Assembly: GCF_028368935.1 (NCBI RefSeq)
Contig: NZ_JAQNDK010000001.1
Span: 744,001-808,000, forward strand
Reading direction: 5' to 3'
DNA from: Sorangium aterium
Lineage (GTDB): Bacteria; Myxococcota_A; Polyangia; Polyangiales; Polyangiaceae
Length of the DNA: 64,000 nucleotides
Below are positions 19,105-28,364 of the stretch, in pieces (positions within the stretch are counted from its first letter, which is position 1; every line of letters begins with the position of its first letter). Made by a program: the position numbers and the translations under genes. The notes under the pieces were generated by a model. It was not told the origin of the DNA, ran no database searches, and saw only the letters and a program-made list of their open reading frames with translations.

Positions 19105-20865
19105 TCAGTCGGACGCGGCGACGTGCTCGATCCTGATCTCTACGGCGTCCCCGCCGCGCCAGGCGTCGCGCCGGAGGCGGCCCACCACGTCGACGCGCCC
19201 GCCGGTGAACCGCGGCGCGAGCTCGCCCAGCTCGAACCCGAAGCACGAGATCTCGCGGCGGGAGAACGTGAGCTCCAGCTTGAGGTGGCCCTTCAGGTTC
19301 CTCGAGGAGCGCACTGCCGCGCCCGGCACGAGGACGTACGACGGGCGGTTGCCCTCGCCGCACGGCTCGAGCCGCTCGAGATCGCGCGCCACGGCCGCCG
19401 GATCGTCGCGATCGTCGAGCCGGACGTGGGCGGCCGCGGACGCCGCGGCGGCCGGGAGGTCCTGCTCGCGGAAGGCGTCGCACCACGCCGCCCGGAGCGC
19501 CTCGACGCGATCGGCGCGCACCTCGACGCCGGCCGCGGCCTGGTGGCCTCCGAAGCCGACGAGCTCGGCGCGACACCGGGTGAGCGCGTCGTGGAGCCGC
19601 GCGCCCGATGGACCACGCACCGAGCCGCGCCCCTTCACGCCCTCGAGCGCGATCACGATCGTCGGCTTGCCGTAGCGACCCGTGATCCTGCCAGCGACGA
19701 TGCCGACCACGCCGGGGTGGAACCCCTGCCGCGCGATGACGATCGCAGGATCCCGATCGAACCCGGCGCGCTCGATCTCGGCGAGCGCAGAGGTCAGCAT
19801 CTCGTCCTGGATCGCGCGCCGCTTCATCTGCGCCTGCTCCACCGTGGCGGCGAGCGCGGAGGCGGTCACGCCGTCGTGCGCGAGCAGGAGCTCCAGGGAG
19901 ATGTCGGGATCGCCGAGCCGACCGGGCGCGTTGAGGCGAGGCGCGATCCGGAAGGCGACGTCCTCGGCGGACGCGCCGCGCCCGAGATCGAGGTTGGCGA
20001 GCGCCGCGAGCGCGCGGAGCCCTGGACGGGGCCCGGTCTGGAGCACGCCAAGGCCGGCCCGCACGAGCGCGCGGTTGTCGCCGGTCAGCGGAGCGACGTC
20101 GGCGACCGTGCCGATCGCCACGAGGTCGAGGTAGGGGCGGAGATCGAGCGACGAGCCGAGCTTCTTGCGCACGGCGGCCAGGAGCGAGAGCGCGAGCCCG
20201 CACGAGGCGAGCCCCTTGTACGGGAAGCCGCAATCGGCGCGGTGCGGGTTCAGGAACGCGATCGCGGGGAGCGGCTCGGCCGGCACGAGGTGGTGATCGA
20301 TGACGACGCAGTCGATGCCGGCCGCGCGGGCCGCGGCCAGCCGCTCGTGATCGCTGGAGCCGCAGTCGCACGTGATGAGCAGCGTGGGACCTGCGCGCAT
20401 CACGCGCTCGAGCGCGGGCGCCGAGAGCCCGTAGCTGCCTTCGGCCCGCGTCGCGAGGAGCGGCACCACCTGGCCCGAGAGGGCGCGCAGCCCGCCGGTC
20501 ATGATGGCGGTCGCGGTGATCCCGTCGCAGTCGTAGTCGCCGAAGACGGCGATCCGCTCGCCGGCGCGCACGGCGCGCGCGATCCGCTCCGCGCTCGCCT
20601 CGCGATCGGCCATCGCGTCCGGCGACGTGAGGTGCGAGAGCCGCGGGTCGAGGAAGCGCCGGGTCGCCTCGTCAGGCGCCCAGCCGGCCCGGTGCAGGAT
20701 GTCCGCTACCGTGATCGACAGCCCGAGCTGGCGCGCCATCACGAGCGCCTCGGCCGACGCCTCGCCCGGATCCACGACGGGCGCGGCGCCCGGCGCGCCG
20801 GACAAAGCCGACGCTGGCGCCTCGCGCTCGGGGAGCTCCCTCCACGCCTCGGTGGCCGTGCTCAT
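19105..20865 (-). CDS. recJ: Single-strand DNA 5'-3' exonuclease RecJ
   Basis: The ATG at 20863-20865 gives 586 residues; a GTG one codon earlier is possible. A DHH-family phosphoesterase used in recombination and mismatch repair: motif I FGDYDCDGITATAIM (about 108-122), motif with CDCGSSD, DHH motif CVVIDHHLVPA, DHHA1 part with GFGGHQAAAGVEV, and a C-terminal OB-fold part LKGHLKLELTF. Typical length is 560-590. It lies 36 bases upstream of mlaF, possibly in one long minus-strand transcript with secDF. Confidence 0.95.
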   Translation of the reverse strand: MSTATEAWRELPEREAPASALSGAPGAAPVVDPGEASAEALVMARQLGLSITVADILHRAGWAPDEATRRFLDPRLSHLTSPDAMADREASAERIARAVRAGERIAVFGDYDCDGITATAIMTGGLRALSGQVVPLLATRAEGSYGLSAPALERVMRAGPTLLITCDCGSSDHERLAAARAAGIDCVVIDHHLVPAEPLPAIAFLNPHRADCGFPYKGLASCGLALSLLAAVRKKLGSSLDLRPYLDLVAIGTVADVAPLTGDNRALVRAGLGVLQTGPRPGLRALAALANLDLGRGASAEDVAFRIAPRLNAPGRLGDPDISLELLLAHDGVTASALAATVEQAQMKRRAIQDEMLTSALAEIERAGFDRDPAIVIARQGFHPGVVGIVAGRITGRYGKPTIVIALEGVKGRGSVRGPSGARLHDALTRCRAELVGFGGHQAAAGVEVRADRVEALRAAWCDAFREQDLPAAAASAAAHVRLDDRDDPAAVARDLERLEPCGEGNRPSYVLVPGAAVRSSRNLKGHLKLELTFSRREISCFGFELGELAPRFTGGRVDVVGRLRRDAWRGGDAVEIRIEHVAASD

Positions 20866-20953
20866 CACGGAAGCGGGTACACCGGCGGGATGGATGCGTC
20901 CATGGCCTGGGGCGGCTCAGGCCGCGCGTCCACGCGCGGCCACGGCGAGGCGC

Positions 20954-22198
20954 TCAGACGACCGCGTCGGCGCGCTTCTGCGTGCGGACGCGGCTGACCT
21001 TCTTGCTGCGCTTGCCCGCGTTCGAGCCGAAGAACCGGCGGTCGATCCACTCGGTGAGCGGCGCCGCGACGTAGATGGACGAGTAGGTCCCGACGGCGAT
21101 CCCGACCACGAGCGTGAACGCGAAGTCCTTGATGACGCCCGTGCCGTAGAAGAGGAACATGACGAGCGACAGCAGCGTCGTCATCGACACGAGGATCGTT
21201 CGCCCGAGCATCTCGGAGAGCGAGAAGTTGATGACGGCGGCGAAGCTCATGTCGCGGTGCTTCCCCAGGTTCTCGCGTATCCGGTCGTAGACGACGACCG
21301 TGTCCGTGATCGAGTAGCCGACGATCGTGAGCAGCGCGGCGACCGTGGAGAGGGTGATCTCCCGCTGCGTGATCACCATCGCGCCGAGCGCGATGCCCAC
21401 GTCGTGCACGAGCGCGACGATGCCGCCGGGCGCGAACCGGATGTCGAACCGGAACGCGATGTACGCCATGATGAAGAAGATCGTGATGGCGACGCTCTTG
21501 ATGGCCGCGTCGCGCAGCTGCGCGCCGGCCTTCGGGCCGATCCACTCCACCCGGAGCGCCTGCTCGGGCACCTTGTCCGCGCCGAGGTGCTCCCGGAGGC
21601 CATCCATCAGCTGGTCGCCCTTCGACTTCAGGTGGAGCTCGACCTTGTGGTCGCGCTCGCTCACGACGAGCGGGTTGTTCGCGCCGGCCCTGAGCTCGAC
21701 CCCCTCGATGCCCTCGAGCTGCTTCCTGATCCCCTCCAGGTCGGGCGCGACGTCGTAGCGCGTGGAGATCTTGTCGCCGCCGGGGCTGAACTTGACCTCC
21801 GTGGCGCGCACCGCGTGCGGGCAGCGGTCCTCGGGGACGGAGCCGTTCTCCGGCGGCAGGCACATCCGGTCGCGCACCGCGGCCTTCTGCTGCTCCGACA
21901 GGGTCGAGACCTCGTGGACCCGGATGAGGTAGCGGTTCGGGTTGGCCTGATCCGCGACGGACACGATGTCCGGGGAGTCGAAGCCCGACTTGGTGACGGC
22001 CTCGCGGACCTCGGCGCTCGAGACCGGAGCCCGGAAGGCGACCTCGATCTCGGTGCCTCCCTTGAAATCGGTCCCGAGCTTAGGCCCCGGCACGAAGAAC
22101 GAGATGATCGACAGGATGAGCAGCACCGCGCTGAGCCCGATGAAGAGCCAGCGCTTGCTCATGAAGTCGAACTGACGGCCAGGTTTGATGAGTTCCAT
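20954..22198 (-). CDS. secF: Protein translocase subunit SecF
   Basis: The 414-residue inner-membrane protein has six membrane helices and a large first periplasmic domain; with SecD it uses proton-motive force to help pull secreted proteins out of SecYEG. The first helix KRWLFIGLSAVLLILSII is followed by GTDFKGGTEIEVAF, the SecF/SecD D1 motif, and later VGYSITDTVVVYDRIREN, the SecF signature. The periplasmic domain (about 60-200) is larger than in E. coli SecF (323 residues). It starts 74 bases after secD. Confidence 0.95.
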   Translation of the reverse strand: MELIKPGRQFDFMSKRWLFIGLSAVLLILSIISFFVPGPKLGTDFKGGTEIEVAFRAPVSSAEVREAVTKSGFDSPDIVSVADQANPNRYLIRVHEVSTLSEQQKAAVRDRMCLPPENGSVPEDRCPHAVRATEVKFSPGGDKISTRYDVAPDLEGIRKQLEGIEGVELRAGANNPLVVSERDHKVELHLKSKGDQLMDGLREHLGADKVPEQALRVEWIGPKAGAQLRDAAIKSVAITIFFIMAYIAFRFDIRFAPGGIVALVHDVGIALGAMVITQREITLSTVAALLTIVGYSITDTVVVYDRIRENLGKHRDMSFAAVINFSLSEMLGRTILVSMTTLLSLVMFLFYGTGVIKDFAFTLVVGIAVGTYSSIYVAAPLTEWIDRRFFGSNAGKRSKKVSRVRTQKRADAVV

Positions 22199-22272
22199 CG
22201 TCGTGTCTCAATCGGAGAGCCGCTCGCGCGTTCTCCCTCAAAGGTCGGAGATCGGCTCGCGCGCCCTCGTTC

Positions 22273-24426
22273 TCAGCCGAGCGAGAGCGTCTTGATCTTT
22301 CGGCCGCGGACCGCCCAGTCGAACATCAGGCGGGTGCAGACGACCCCGGTGAACAGGCTGATCGCGATGCCGACGATCAGCGTGATCGCGAAGCCCTTGA
22401 TGGGGCCGGTGCCGTACTGCGCGAGGATGAGCCCCGAGAGCAGCGTGGTCACGTGGCCGTCGAGGATGGCGCTGAACGCCTTGTCGTAGCCGACGTCGAC
22501 CGCGGCGCGCGGGCTCTTGCCGGCCCTGAGCTCCTCCCGGATGCGCTCGTTGATCAGCACGTTGGCGTCGACCGCGATGCCCATCGTGAGCACCAGGCCA
22601 GCGATGCCGGGCAGCGTCATCGACGCCCCGAACATCGCGAGGACGGCGACCTGCAGGATGAGGTTGAAGATGACGGCGATGTCCGCGATGAGCCCGGCGC
22701 GGCTGTAGATCACCACCATGAACACGACGACGAGCACGCCGCTCGCGATGGCCCCCTTCATGCTCTGCTGGATCGCGTCCTTGCCCAGCGACGGGCCGAT
22801 GCGCTGCTCGTTCGAGGGCGAGATCGGGGCCGGCAGCGCGCCCGACCGGAGCACCAGCTCGAGCTTGCGCGCGTCCTGGAGCTGCTGATCCGGGTTCTGC
22901 GAGCCCATCGTGATCTGCGCGCGGCCGCCGCCGATCTTCGTCTGGATGACCGGCGCGCTCTCGACCTTCTCGTCGAGGATGATGGCGAACCGCCGCTTGA
23001 CGTTCCTGCCGGTGATGTCCTCGAACCGGTCGGCGCCGGTCGGGGTGAAATCCATCGACACGTACCAGCCGCCGAGGCCGCCGTCGCGCTGATCCGGGAG
23101 CGCCTGCGCGTCGCGCACCATGTCGCCCGTGATCTCGGCCTTGCTGAAGAGGAAGTACGTCCGCCAGCCGATCTCCTCGATGGCGTCCTTCTCCTCGTTG
23201 AACTCGTACAGCTTGCCGTAGCCGACCTCGTTGTCCGCCGGGACCTGGAGCGTCCCGACCCACTCGCGCAGCCGCTTCAGCGTGTCGCGCATCTCCTCGT
23301 GCTCCGCGCGCACCATCCGCGCGAAGTGGACCGGCTTCGTCTTCCCGGGGCCGACCGGCGCGTTCTCGATCGAGAACGTCAGCCCCTTCGGGAGGTCCTC
23401 CTCCTTGGCGCTCCTCGCGATCGGCTCGAAGAAGTCGTGGTCGTCGTCGACCATCTTGAACTCGAGCCGCGCGGTCTGGCTGATGATCTCCCGGATCGTG
23501 GCGAACGCGCTCTCGTCGTCGCCGGGGACCTCGATGATGACGTCCTCGTCGCGCGTGGAGACGCTCGCCTCCTTGAGGCCGAGCCCGTCGACGCGGCGGA
23601 GCACCGTCTCCTTGGCCTGCGATACCGCCCGGTCGCGGATGGTGCTCGAGACCTCGTCGCGGATCCGGAACTTCGCCACGCGGCGATCCGCCGAGCGCAC
23701 GAGCTGCAGCTCGTGCAGGAACTTCGCCAGGAACTCGTCGTTGATCTTCGCGGAGTCCGCCGGGTCGTTGAACGTGATCGCGATCGTGTCCGCCTGCTCG
23801 CGCGACTTCTCGATGCGGAGCTTCGTCTGGAGCTTCTGCATCTCCTCGATCGTCGGCGGCTTGTCGCCCTCGTGGAACCCGAACGACCTCGCGAGCGCCG
23901 CGCGCAGGTCGTCGTAGTACCGATCCCGCTTGTCGCTGATCGCCTCGTCGACGTCGACCGTGTAGACGAGGCGGAGGCCGCCCTTCAGATCGAGCCCGCG
24001 CACCAGGCGGAACGGGATGTTCGACGTCAGGAAGCGGCTGAACCCGAGCTCGCCCGCCCTCGCCTGCGTCTCCTGCTCCGCCACCTCCTCCGAGGAGAGG
24101 CCGGTGTGGACGGGGCGGCCGTACCGCTCGTCGTGGTAGGTCGGGTAGATGGCGAGCGCCGAGCCGAGCGCCAGGAACAGCACGAAGCCCGTCTTTACCC
24201 GCCACGAGAAATCGATCCACGGCCCGACGCAGAACAGCGCCCACGGCACCATCAGGCCGAAGGTCGCGAGGGCCCAGAACACGTGGTAGTGGGCCGCGAT
24301 CGCGGCGGCGCCGGCGGCGAGCGCCGCCCAGGCGAAGACGCTGCGCTTCGATCGGCTGAGCCACGCGCCGAGGACGCACAGGCCGGCGACGCCGGCGAAC
24401 CCGTACTGAAAGATGTTTAGGAGCAT
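22273..24426 (-). CDS. secD: Protein translocase subunit SecD with extra N-terminal membrane helices
   Basis: The 717-residue product has the ATG at 24424-24426. D1 motif GLDLKGGLRLVYTVDVDEA near 145-160, a large periplasmic P1 domain, and the C-terminal RND-like helices with LTMGIAVDANVLINERIREE. Before D1, four hydrophobic segments occur (about 8-24, 29-47, 49-70, 76-94), whereas typical SecD has one N-terminal helix. The extra three helices are in frame with no better downstream start of normal form, so they appear genuine. Part of yajC-secD-secF. Confidence 0.94.
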   Translation of the reverse strand: MLLNIFQYGFAGVAGLCVLGAWLSRSKRSVFAWAALAAGAAAIAAHYHVFWALATFGLMVPWALFCVGPWIDFSWRVKTGFVLFLALGSALAIYPTYHDERYGRPVHTGLSSEEVAEQETQARAGELGFSRFLTSNIPFRLVRGLDLKGGLRLVYTVDVDEAISDKRDRYYDDLRAALARSFGFHEGDKPPTIEEMQKLQTKLRIEKSREQADTIAITFNDPADSAKINDEFLAKFLHELQLVRSADRRVAKFRIRDEVSSTIRDRAVSQAKETVLRRVDGLGLKEASVSTRDEDVIIEVPGDDESAFATIREIISQTARLEFKMVDDDHDFFEPIARSAKEEDLPKGLTFSIENAPVGPGKTKPVHFARMVRAEHEEMRDTLKRLREWVGTLQVPADNEVGYGKLYEFNEEKDAIEEIGWRTYFLFSKAEITGDMVRDAQALPDQRDGGLGGWYVSMDFTPTGADRFEDITGRNVKRRFAIILDEKVESAPVIQTKIGGGRAQITMGSQNPDQQLQDARKLELVLRSGALPAPISPSNEQRIGPSLGKDAIQQSMKGAIASGVLVVVFMVVIYSRAGLIADIAVIFNLILQVAVLAMFGASMTLPGIAGLVLTMGIAVDANVLINERIREELRAGKSPRAAVDVGYDKAFSAILDGHVTTLLSGLILAQYGTGPIKGFAITLIVGIAISLFTGVVCTRLMFDWAVRGRKIKTLSLG

Positions 24427-24481
24427 GGAGTGGGGCGCCGCGGGGGCGGTAAAAAAGCTTCCTGTTGGGCCGAGCGCCGGC

Positions 24482-24916
24482 CTACGACTTCTTTTCCTTC
24501 GCCGCGTCGGCGACCTTGGCGTCCGCCGCCGCGACCTCGCCCGGGTCGGGGCCCTGGATCGCGCTCTTCAGGACCTGCACGTTCACGCCAGCGGCGATCT
24601 CCAGCTTCACCCTGGGCGAGTTCGGGCTGATGTCGACGATCCTGCCGAGGAGCCCGGACTGCGTGACGACCCGGTCGCCCGCCTTGAGGTTCGACTCGAG
24701 CTGCTTCTGCTTCTTGTTCTGGCTCCGCGTCATCACGAAGATGAGCAGCAGCGGCAGCGCCAGGATGAGGAACTGGAAGGCCCCTCCGCCGAACGGCGAA
24801 GAAGGCGGCGCCTCCTGCCCTCCGGACGGCGGCGATTGACCTTCGACCGGCGTCGCGGGCGCGTTGCCCGCTCGTCCGGGGGCGGCGTTCGGCTGGAACC
24901 AGTTTGAGCTTGCCAA
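24482..24916 (-). CDS. yajC: Preprotein translocase accessory protein YajC
   Basis: The 144-residue product has a Pro/Gly-rich N-terminal stretch (1-45) and one membrane helix (about 48-65, FLILALPLLLIFVM), followed directly by RSQNKKQKQLESNLKAGDRVVTQSGLLGRI, the YajC domain. The C-terminal tail is Ala/Asp/Lys rich. It is first in the yajC-secD-secF order seen in most bacteria. Confidence 0.94.
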   Translation of the reverse strand: MASSNWFQPNAAPGRAGNAPATPVEGQSPPSGGQEAPPSSPFGGGAFQFLILALPLLLIFVMTRSQNKKQKQLESNLKAGDRVVTQSGLLGRIVDISPNSPRVKLEIAAGVNVQVLKSAIQGPDPGEVAAADAKVADAAKEKKS

Positions 24917-25121
24917 GGTGACGCGTGTCTCCGGGCCCCGACGGGCTCGCCCGCAAATTGCGGGCCTCTCCCAACCCCCCGGGGCCCGCCTCCATACCCA
25001 GGATCCAAGGGTCGCGCAAGGAGCTAGGCGGGCAGGCTCACCCGGGCGTCCGGGGAATGCAGCCTGGCGGCCTTTTCCGTACCCATTCCGCGGCTGTGTT
25101 CCCTTCCGCTGCCGCGCGGCG

Positions 25122-26264
25122 TCAGCCGTCGCTGCCGAACACGATGTGCCGGCGAGCGCGCTCCCCGCTCGCGATCTCCGCGAGCGAGAGGCGCACGTCG
25201 CGTTCGGTGATGGTGCCGTCGATCGTCGCGAACGTCGCGGAGAGGATCGGCGGGATGCGCCCGACGCCGGGGAAGCCCGGGGCCCAGGTGATCGCGTCCG
25301 CGAACGCCGCCTTCACCCCGGCGGCGACCGGCCCGTACGGCGCGAGCGGCACGTCGAGCGGCTCCAGGACCACGACGGCCTTGGCCCGCCCGAGCGTCTT
25401 CACCACGTCGGCGCCGAAGAACGGGCGGAGCGCGCGCACGCCGACGAGGCCGACGCGGCGGCCCTGCGCGCGCAGGCTGCGCACGACCTCGCGGGCCGCC
25501 GGGAACGCGCAGCCGACGACGACCAGGATCTCCTCCGCGTCCGCGGTCTCGACGCGCTCGATCGCGCCGAGCGGCCTGCCGGTCAGCTCGCAGAGCTCCC
25601 GCATCGCGCTGGCGAGCGCGAACGGGACGCGCGCGCAGAAGCCCCGCTCGGCCCGCTTCCGGACGACGCCGCGGCCTTGCGGGCGAGGCCCGCCGTCGCC
25701 GTCGCTCTCGCCCGGCGCCGCGTCGATGAAGGTCGGCGCGCTCCGCTCGGAGCCGAGGAAGCGCGCCGCGAGCTCGCACGCCCCGCCGAGGGCCGAGACG
25801 TCCGACGGCAGCGCGTCGACGAGGTGCAGGAACGGCGTCTCGCTGTCCTCCGCGGCGCGCCGCGCCACGAGCGTCATGTCGGCCGCCTCCTGGCTGCTCC
25901 AGGTCACGAGCACCCCCGCGCCGACGTCGAGCGCAGGCGCGAGCTCGTCGCGCCCGACCGCGAGCCCGCCGCGCCGCTCGATGACGTGAACGGTGACCGG
26001 CGTCCGCACCGCGGCCGCCTCGCCGAGGGCGGCGAGCGCCCCGACGAGCTCGTGGGCGCCCAGCACGACGCTCGCGCGCTGCCCGCCGCGCGTCCGCGCG
26101 GCGGCGCCGCGGATCGCCTCGCTGGCGCTCGCTGCGCGCTCGATCGGCAGATTGCCGGGCACCGCCGCGTGCGCGGCGAACAGCGCGCTCCCCGCGGCCA
26201 CCTCGACATGCGCGATCACCGCCGCCGGATCCGGCGGCGAGCCTAGACCGTCAGGCCCTGCCAT
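25122..26264 (-). CDS. Stand-alone PFOR-like protein (pyrimidine-domain and C-terminal transketolase-like part)
   Basis: The ATG at 26262-26264 gives 380 residues; the open frame continues upstream but with Arg/Ser-rich shadow composition. The order matches the alpha part of pyruvate:ferredoxin oxidoreductases: AHVEVAAGSALFAAHAAVPGN (domain I start), VTVHVIERRGGLAVG, then WSSQEAADMTLVARRAAEDS and PFLHLVDA, then domain II EEILVVVGCAFPAAREVV and RRVGLVGVRALRPFF. No Fe-S Cys motifs and no TPP-binding beta subunit are encoded here. Catalysis would require partners elsewhere, so activity is unproven. It is separate from the sec genes. Confidence 0.65.
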   Translation of the reverse strand: MAGPDGLGSPPDPAAVIAHVEVAAGSALFAAHAAVPGNLPIERAASASEAIRGAAARTRGGQRASVVLGAHELVGALAALGEAAAVRTPVTVHVIERRGGLAVGRDELAPALDVGAGVLVTWSSQEAADMTLVARRAAEDSETPFLHLVDALPSDVSALGGACELAARFLGSERSAPTFIDAAPGESDGDGGPRPQGRGVVRKRAERGFCARVPFALASAMRELCELTGRPLGAIERVETADAEEILVVVGCAFPAAREVVRSLRAQGRRVGLVGVRALRPFFGADVVKTLGRAKAVVVLEPLDVPLAPYGPVAAGVKAAFADAITWAPGFPGVGRIPPILSATFATIDGTITERDVRLSLAEIASGERARRHIVFGSDG

Positions 26265-26742
26265 CCAATCGTTCGTCGCCCGAGCCGCACGCGAGGTCAA
26301 GCGCGAGCGCGATCGGCGTCCGCGCAGCGGCCGGCCTGAAGTGGCGCGGCGATCGCGATCTTCGGTGTCCGGACGTAACTCCGAGAATTCATGCTCCCAC
26401 CGCGCAATGCGCTTCCGCCGCGCGCGGCTGCCGATGGGTCGCTCGCGCGGCACGTCGCTCGCGCGGCACGTCGAGCGGGAGCGCGCCCTGGAGCCCGCCA
26501 CGATCGGCCTGAGGCTGCCCGCCGGCTCGTCGATTCATCGATGGGACGGTCGACGCCGGCTGCTCGACCAAGCGGCGGGGGCGGGGCGAGTACGGCCGCC
26601 GTCCGAGCCCTTGCACCACGAATCCGTCACCAGGCCGCCACGACAAAAGCGACCCCACGAAACATATCGCTTGACGGACTTCACCCCCCTTGATAGGAGG
26701 CGCTCTCCGTTTCGTCGGCATCGGGCCGAGCGGGCGGGACAT
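26265..26742. other. Gene-poor interval upstream of tRNA-Val(GAC)
   Basis: About 480 bases. It holds a short A/T-richer patch near 26640-26700 with the candidate tRNA promoter and otherwise no supported gene. A tandem pair CTCGCGCGGCACGT lies at about 26445-26472. Confidence 0.5.
26671..26699 (+). promoter_or_regulatory. Candidate promoter of tRNA-Val(GAC)
   Basis: TTGACG (26671-26676), 17 bases, TAGGAG (26694-26699), preceded by an A/T-rich patch (AAACATATC). It lies about 44 bases before the tRNA, the same distance as for the other tRNA-Val promoter. The -10 is poor. Confidence 0.4.
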
Positions 26743-26814
<72 letters not shown>

Positions 26815-26847
26815 CAAATCAGCAGGTGACCTAGCCTGCGAGGTTTC

Positions 26848-27201
26848 ATGGCCCTCGATCAGACAGCCCTGGCCGCCTCGGCGGCCCGCACCACGGTGCG
26901 CAAGGCTCTCGTGGACGACATCGCCAAGAACCACCCCATCCCCGGCGCCCACGTCAAAGGGCGCCTCATCGATCTTCACACACACTTCCTCTGCGACGAC
27001 GTGGCCCGGATCGGGCTGGTCCGGACGAGCAATCCGGATGGCCCTTGCGTCGTGCGGCGCTCGACGGAGCACGTCGTGACCGCCCCCGGGTCGCGCGACC
27101 TCGAGAAGGACCTCGAGGCGATGCCGTTCGAGGAGCTCGCCGACCGGCGAGCCGCAGCGTGGAAGCTCCCCCGGCGCGCCATGAGCGCATCGGGTTCGTG
27201 A
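26848..27201 (+). CDS. Hypothetical protein, 117 residues
   Basis: The ATG at 26848 is preceded by GAGG at a workable distance and lies 33 bases after tRNA-Val. The N-terminal 90 residues have balanced composition (VDDIAKNHPIPGAHVKGRLI, DLEKDLEAMPFEELADR), unlike shadow frames, while the last 25 residues turn Arg/Ala rich. No family is recognised. It might be a small regulatory protein or a remnant. Confidence 0.4.
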   Translation: MALDQTALAASAARTTVRKALVDDIAKNHPIPGAHVKGRLIDLHTHFLCDDVARIGLVRTSNPDGPCVVRRSTEHVVTAPGSRDLEKDLEAMPFEELADRRAAAWKLPRRAMSASGS

Positions 27202-27439
27202 CCTCCCGCTCCGGCCGGCCCCTCTCGCCCGGCAGGCCCTCCCCCACCCCCGTCCAGCCGGGCACGCCACGGCCCGGAGCGCCCATGCGCCGCGGCGCTC
27301 GTCCTGCTTGCCGCCGTTGCCTGCGGCGCAGAGTCGGGCGACATTGTCGTGGTGATGGACGCCACGACCGGGCTCGGTCGCGGAGCGGCGGCCCGTCGCT
27401 TTCAAGAGCACAGAACACAAGGAGGCAGCGAAATATCAC

Positions 27440-28165
27440 ATGGCGATGAGACGCTTCGACCCTCGGCAGGCCCAGCGGGGGCCGCAGATCCGCATCAACC
27501 AGCGCATCCGCGTCCCGGAGATCCGCGTCATCGGCGATGATGGCGAGATGCTCGGCATCATGCAGACCCACGAGGCGCTGCGCCGAGCACAGGAGAAGGG
27601 GCTCGACCTCGTCGAGGTCAACCCGAAGGCGGATCCCCCGGTCTGCAAGATCCTCGACTTCGGCAAGTACAAGTACGACGAGAAGAAGAAGGCCCGCGAG
27701 GCGAAGCGCAAGCAGAGTGTGGTGGAGATCAAGGAGATCAAGCTCCGTCCCAAGACGGACGACCACGATCTCGAGTTCAAGACCCGGGCTGCGCATCGAT
27801 TCCTCGGCGCAGGCCACAAGGTGAAGTTCACGGTGCGCTTCCGCGGCCGCGAGATCACCCACCCGGAGAAGGCGCAGGAGCAGCTCGACTGGATCGTCCA
27901 GCACTGCGAGGAGATCGCGAACGTCGAGGTGCGCCCCATGATGGAGCAGCGCACGATGACGCTGATGATGGCGCCCAAGCCGGCGATCCTGCAGAAGGTG
28001 GCCCAGGCCCGCGCCGCCGCGGAGAAGGCTCGCCAGAAGGCGATCCAGGAAGGGCGCGCCGCTCCTGCCCAGGACGACACGGAGGACGAGGAGATCGAGA
28101 AGCTCGAGAGGGAGCTCGAGGAGCAGGACGACGACGACGACGACGAGGCGGAGGGGACCGAGTAA
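27440..28165 (+). CDS. infC: Translation initiation factor IF-3 with long C-terminal extension
   Basis: The 241-residue protein binds the 30S subunit and proofreads the initiator tRNA and start codon. The N domain (from PQIRINQRIRVPEIRVIGDDG, about 14-85), basic linker (KKKAREAKRKQ) and C domain (to about residue 180, RPMMEQRTMTLMMAPK) are complete. A further ~55 residues end in a strongly acidic tail with a run of Asp. Myxococcus xanthus IF3 (DsgA) also carries a C-terminal extension reported to matter for development. The start is plain ATG rather than the AUU/AUC often used; GGAGG lies unusually far upstream (14-base spacing). rpmI and rplT do not follow. Confidence 0.95.
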   Translation: MAMRRFDPRQAQRGPQIRINQRIRVPEIRVIGDDGEMLGIMQTHEALRRAQEKGLDLVEVNPKADPPVCKILDFGKYKYDEKKKAREAKRKQSVVEIKEIKLRPKTDDHDLEFKTRAAHRFLGAGHKVKFTVRFRGREITHPEKAQEQLDWIVQHCEEIANVEVRPMMEQRTMTLMMAPKPAILQKVAQARAAAEKARQKAIQEGRAAPAQDDTEDEEIEKLERELEEQDDDDDDEAEGTE

Positions 28166-28239
28166 CGCATCCGGCGAGAGAGCGCGCCACGACGCCGATC
28201 ACGGTGCGGCGCGCCTCGCAGGGGCGGCGTGTCATCGTG

Positions 28240-28279
28240 TGTTGAGGCGTGTTGACGCGTCTTGACGCGCGCTGAGATG
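28240..28279. repeat. Four 10-bp tandem units between convergent genes
   Basis: TGTTGAGGCG, TGTTGACGCG, TCTTGACGCG and CGCTGAGATG run head to tail at exactly 10-base spacing, with shared TTGA/CTGA cores. It lies between the 3' ends of infC and the minus-strand kinase. Confidence 0.55.
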
Positions 28280-28364
28280 CGCCGGGCACCTCGCCGCCGC
28301 GCGGCACGCAGCGCGCCCATGGCTCGGCCGTGGGCGCCGCAGGGAGCACGCTCCCTTCGCCGGG

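Noticed and set aside
22453-24420. Plus-strand frame over secD.
   Set aside because: Shadow of secD; no recognisable domain or start signal.
27430-27442. Non-canonical ATT/ATC start for infC, common in the family.
   Set aside because: No such codon lies in frame near the Shine-Dalgarno; ATG at 27440 gives the proper N-terminus.
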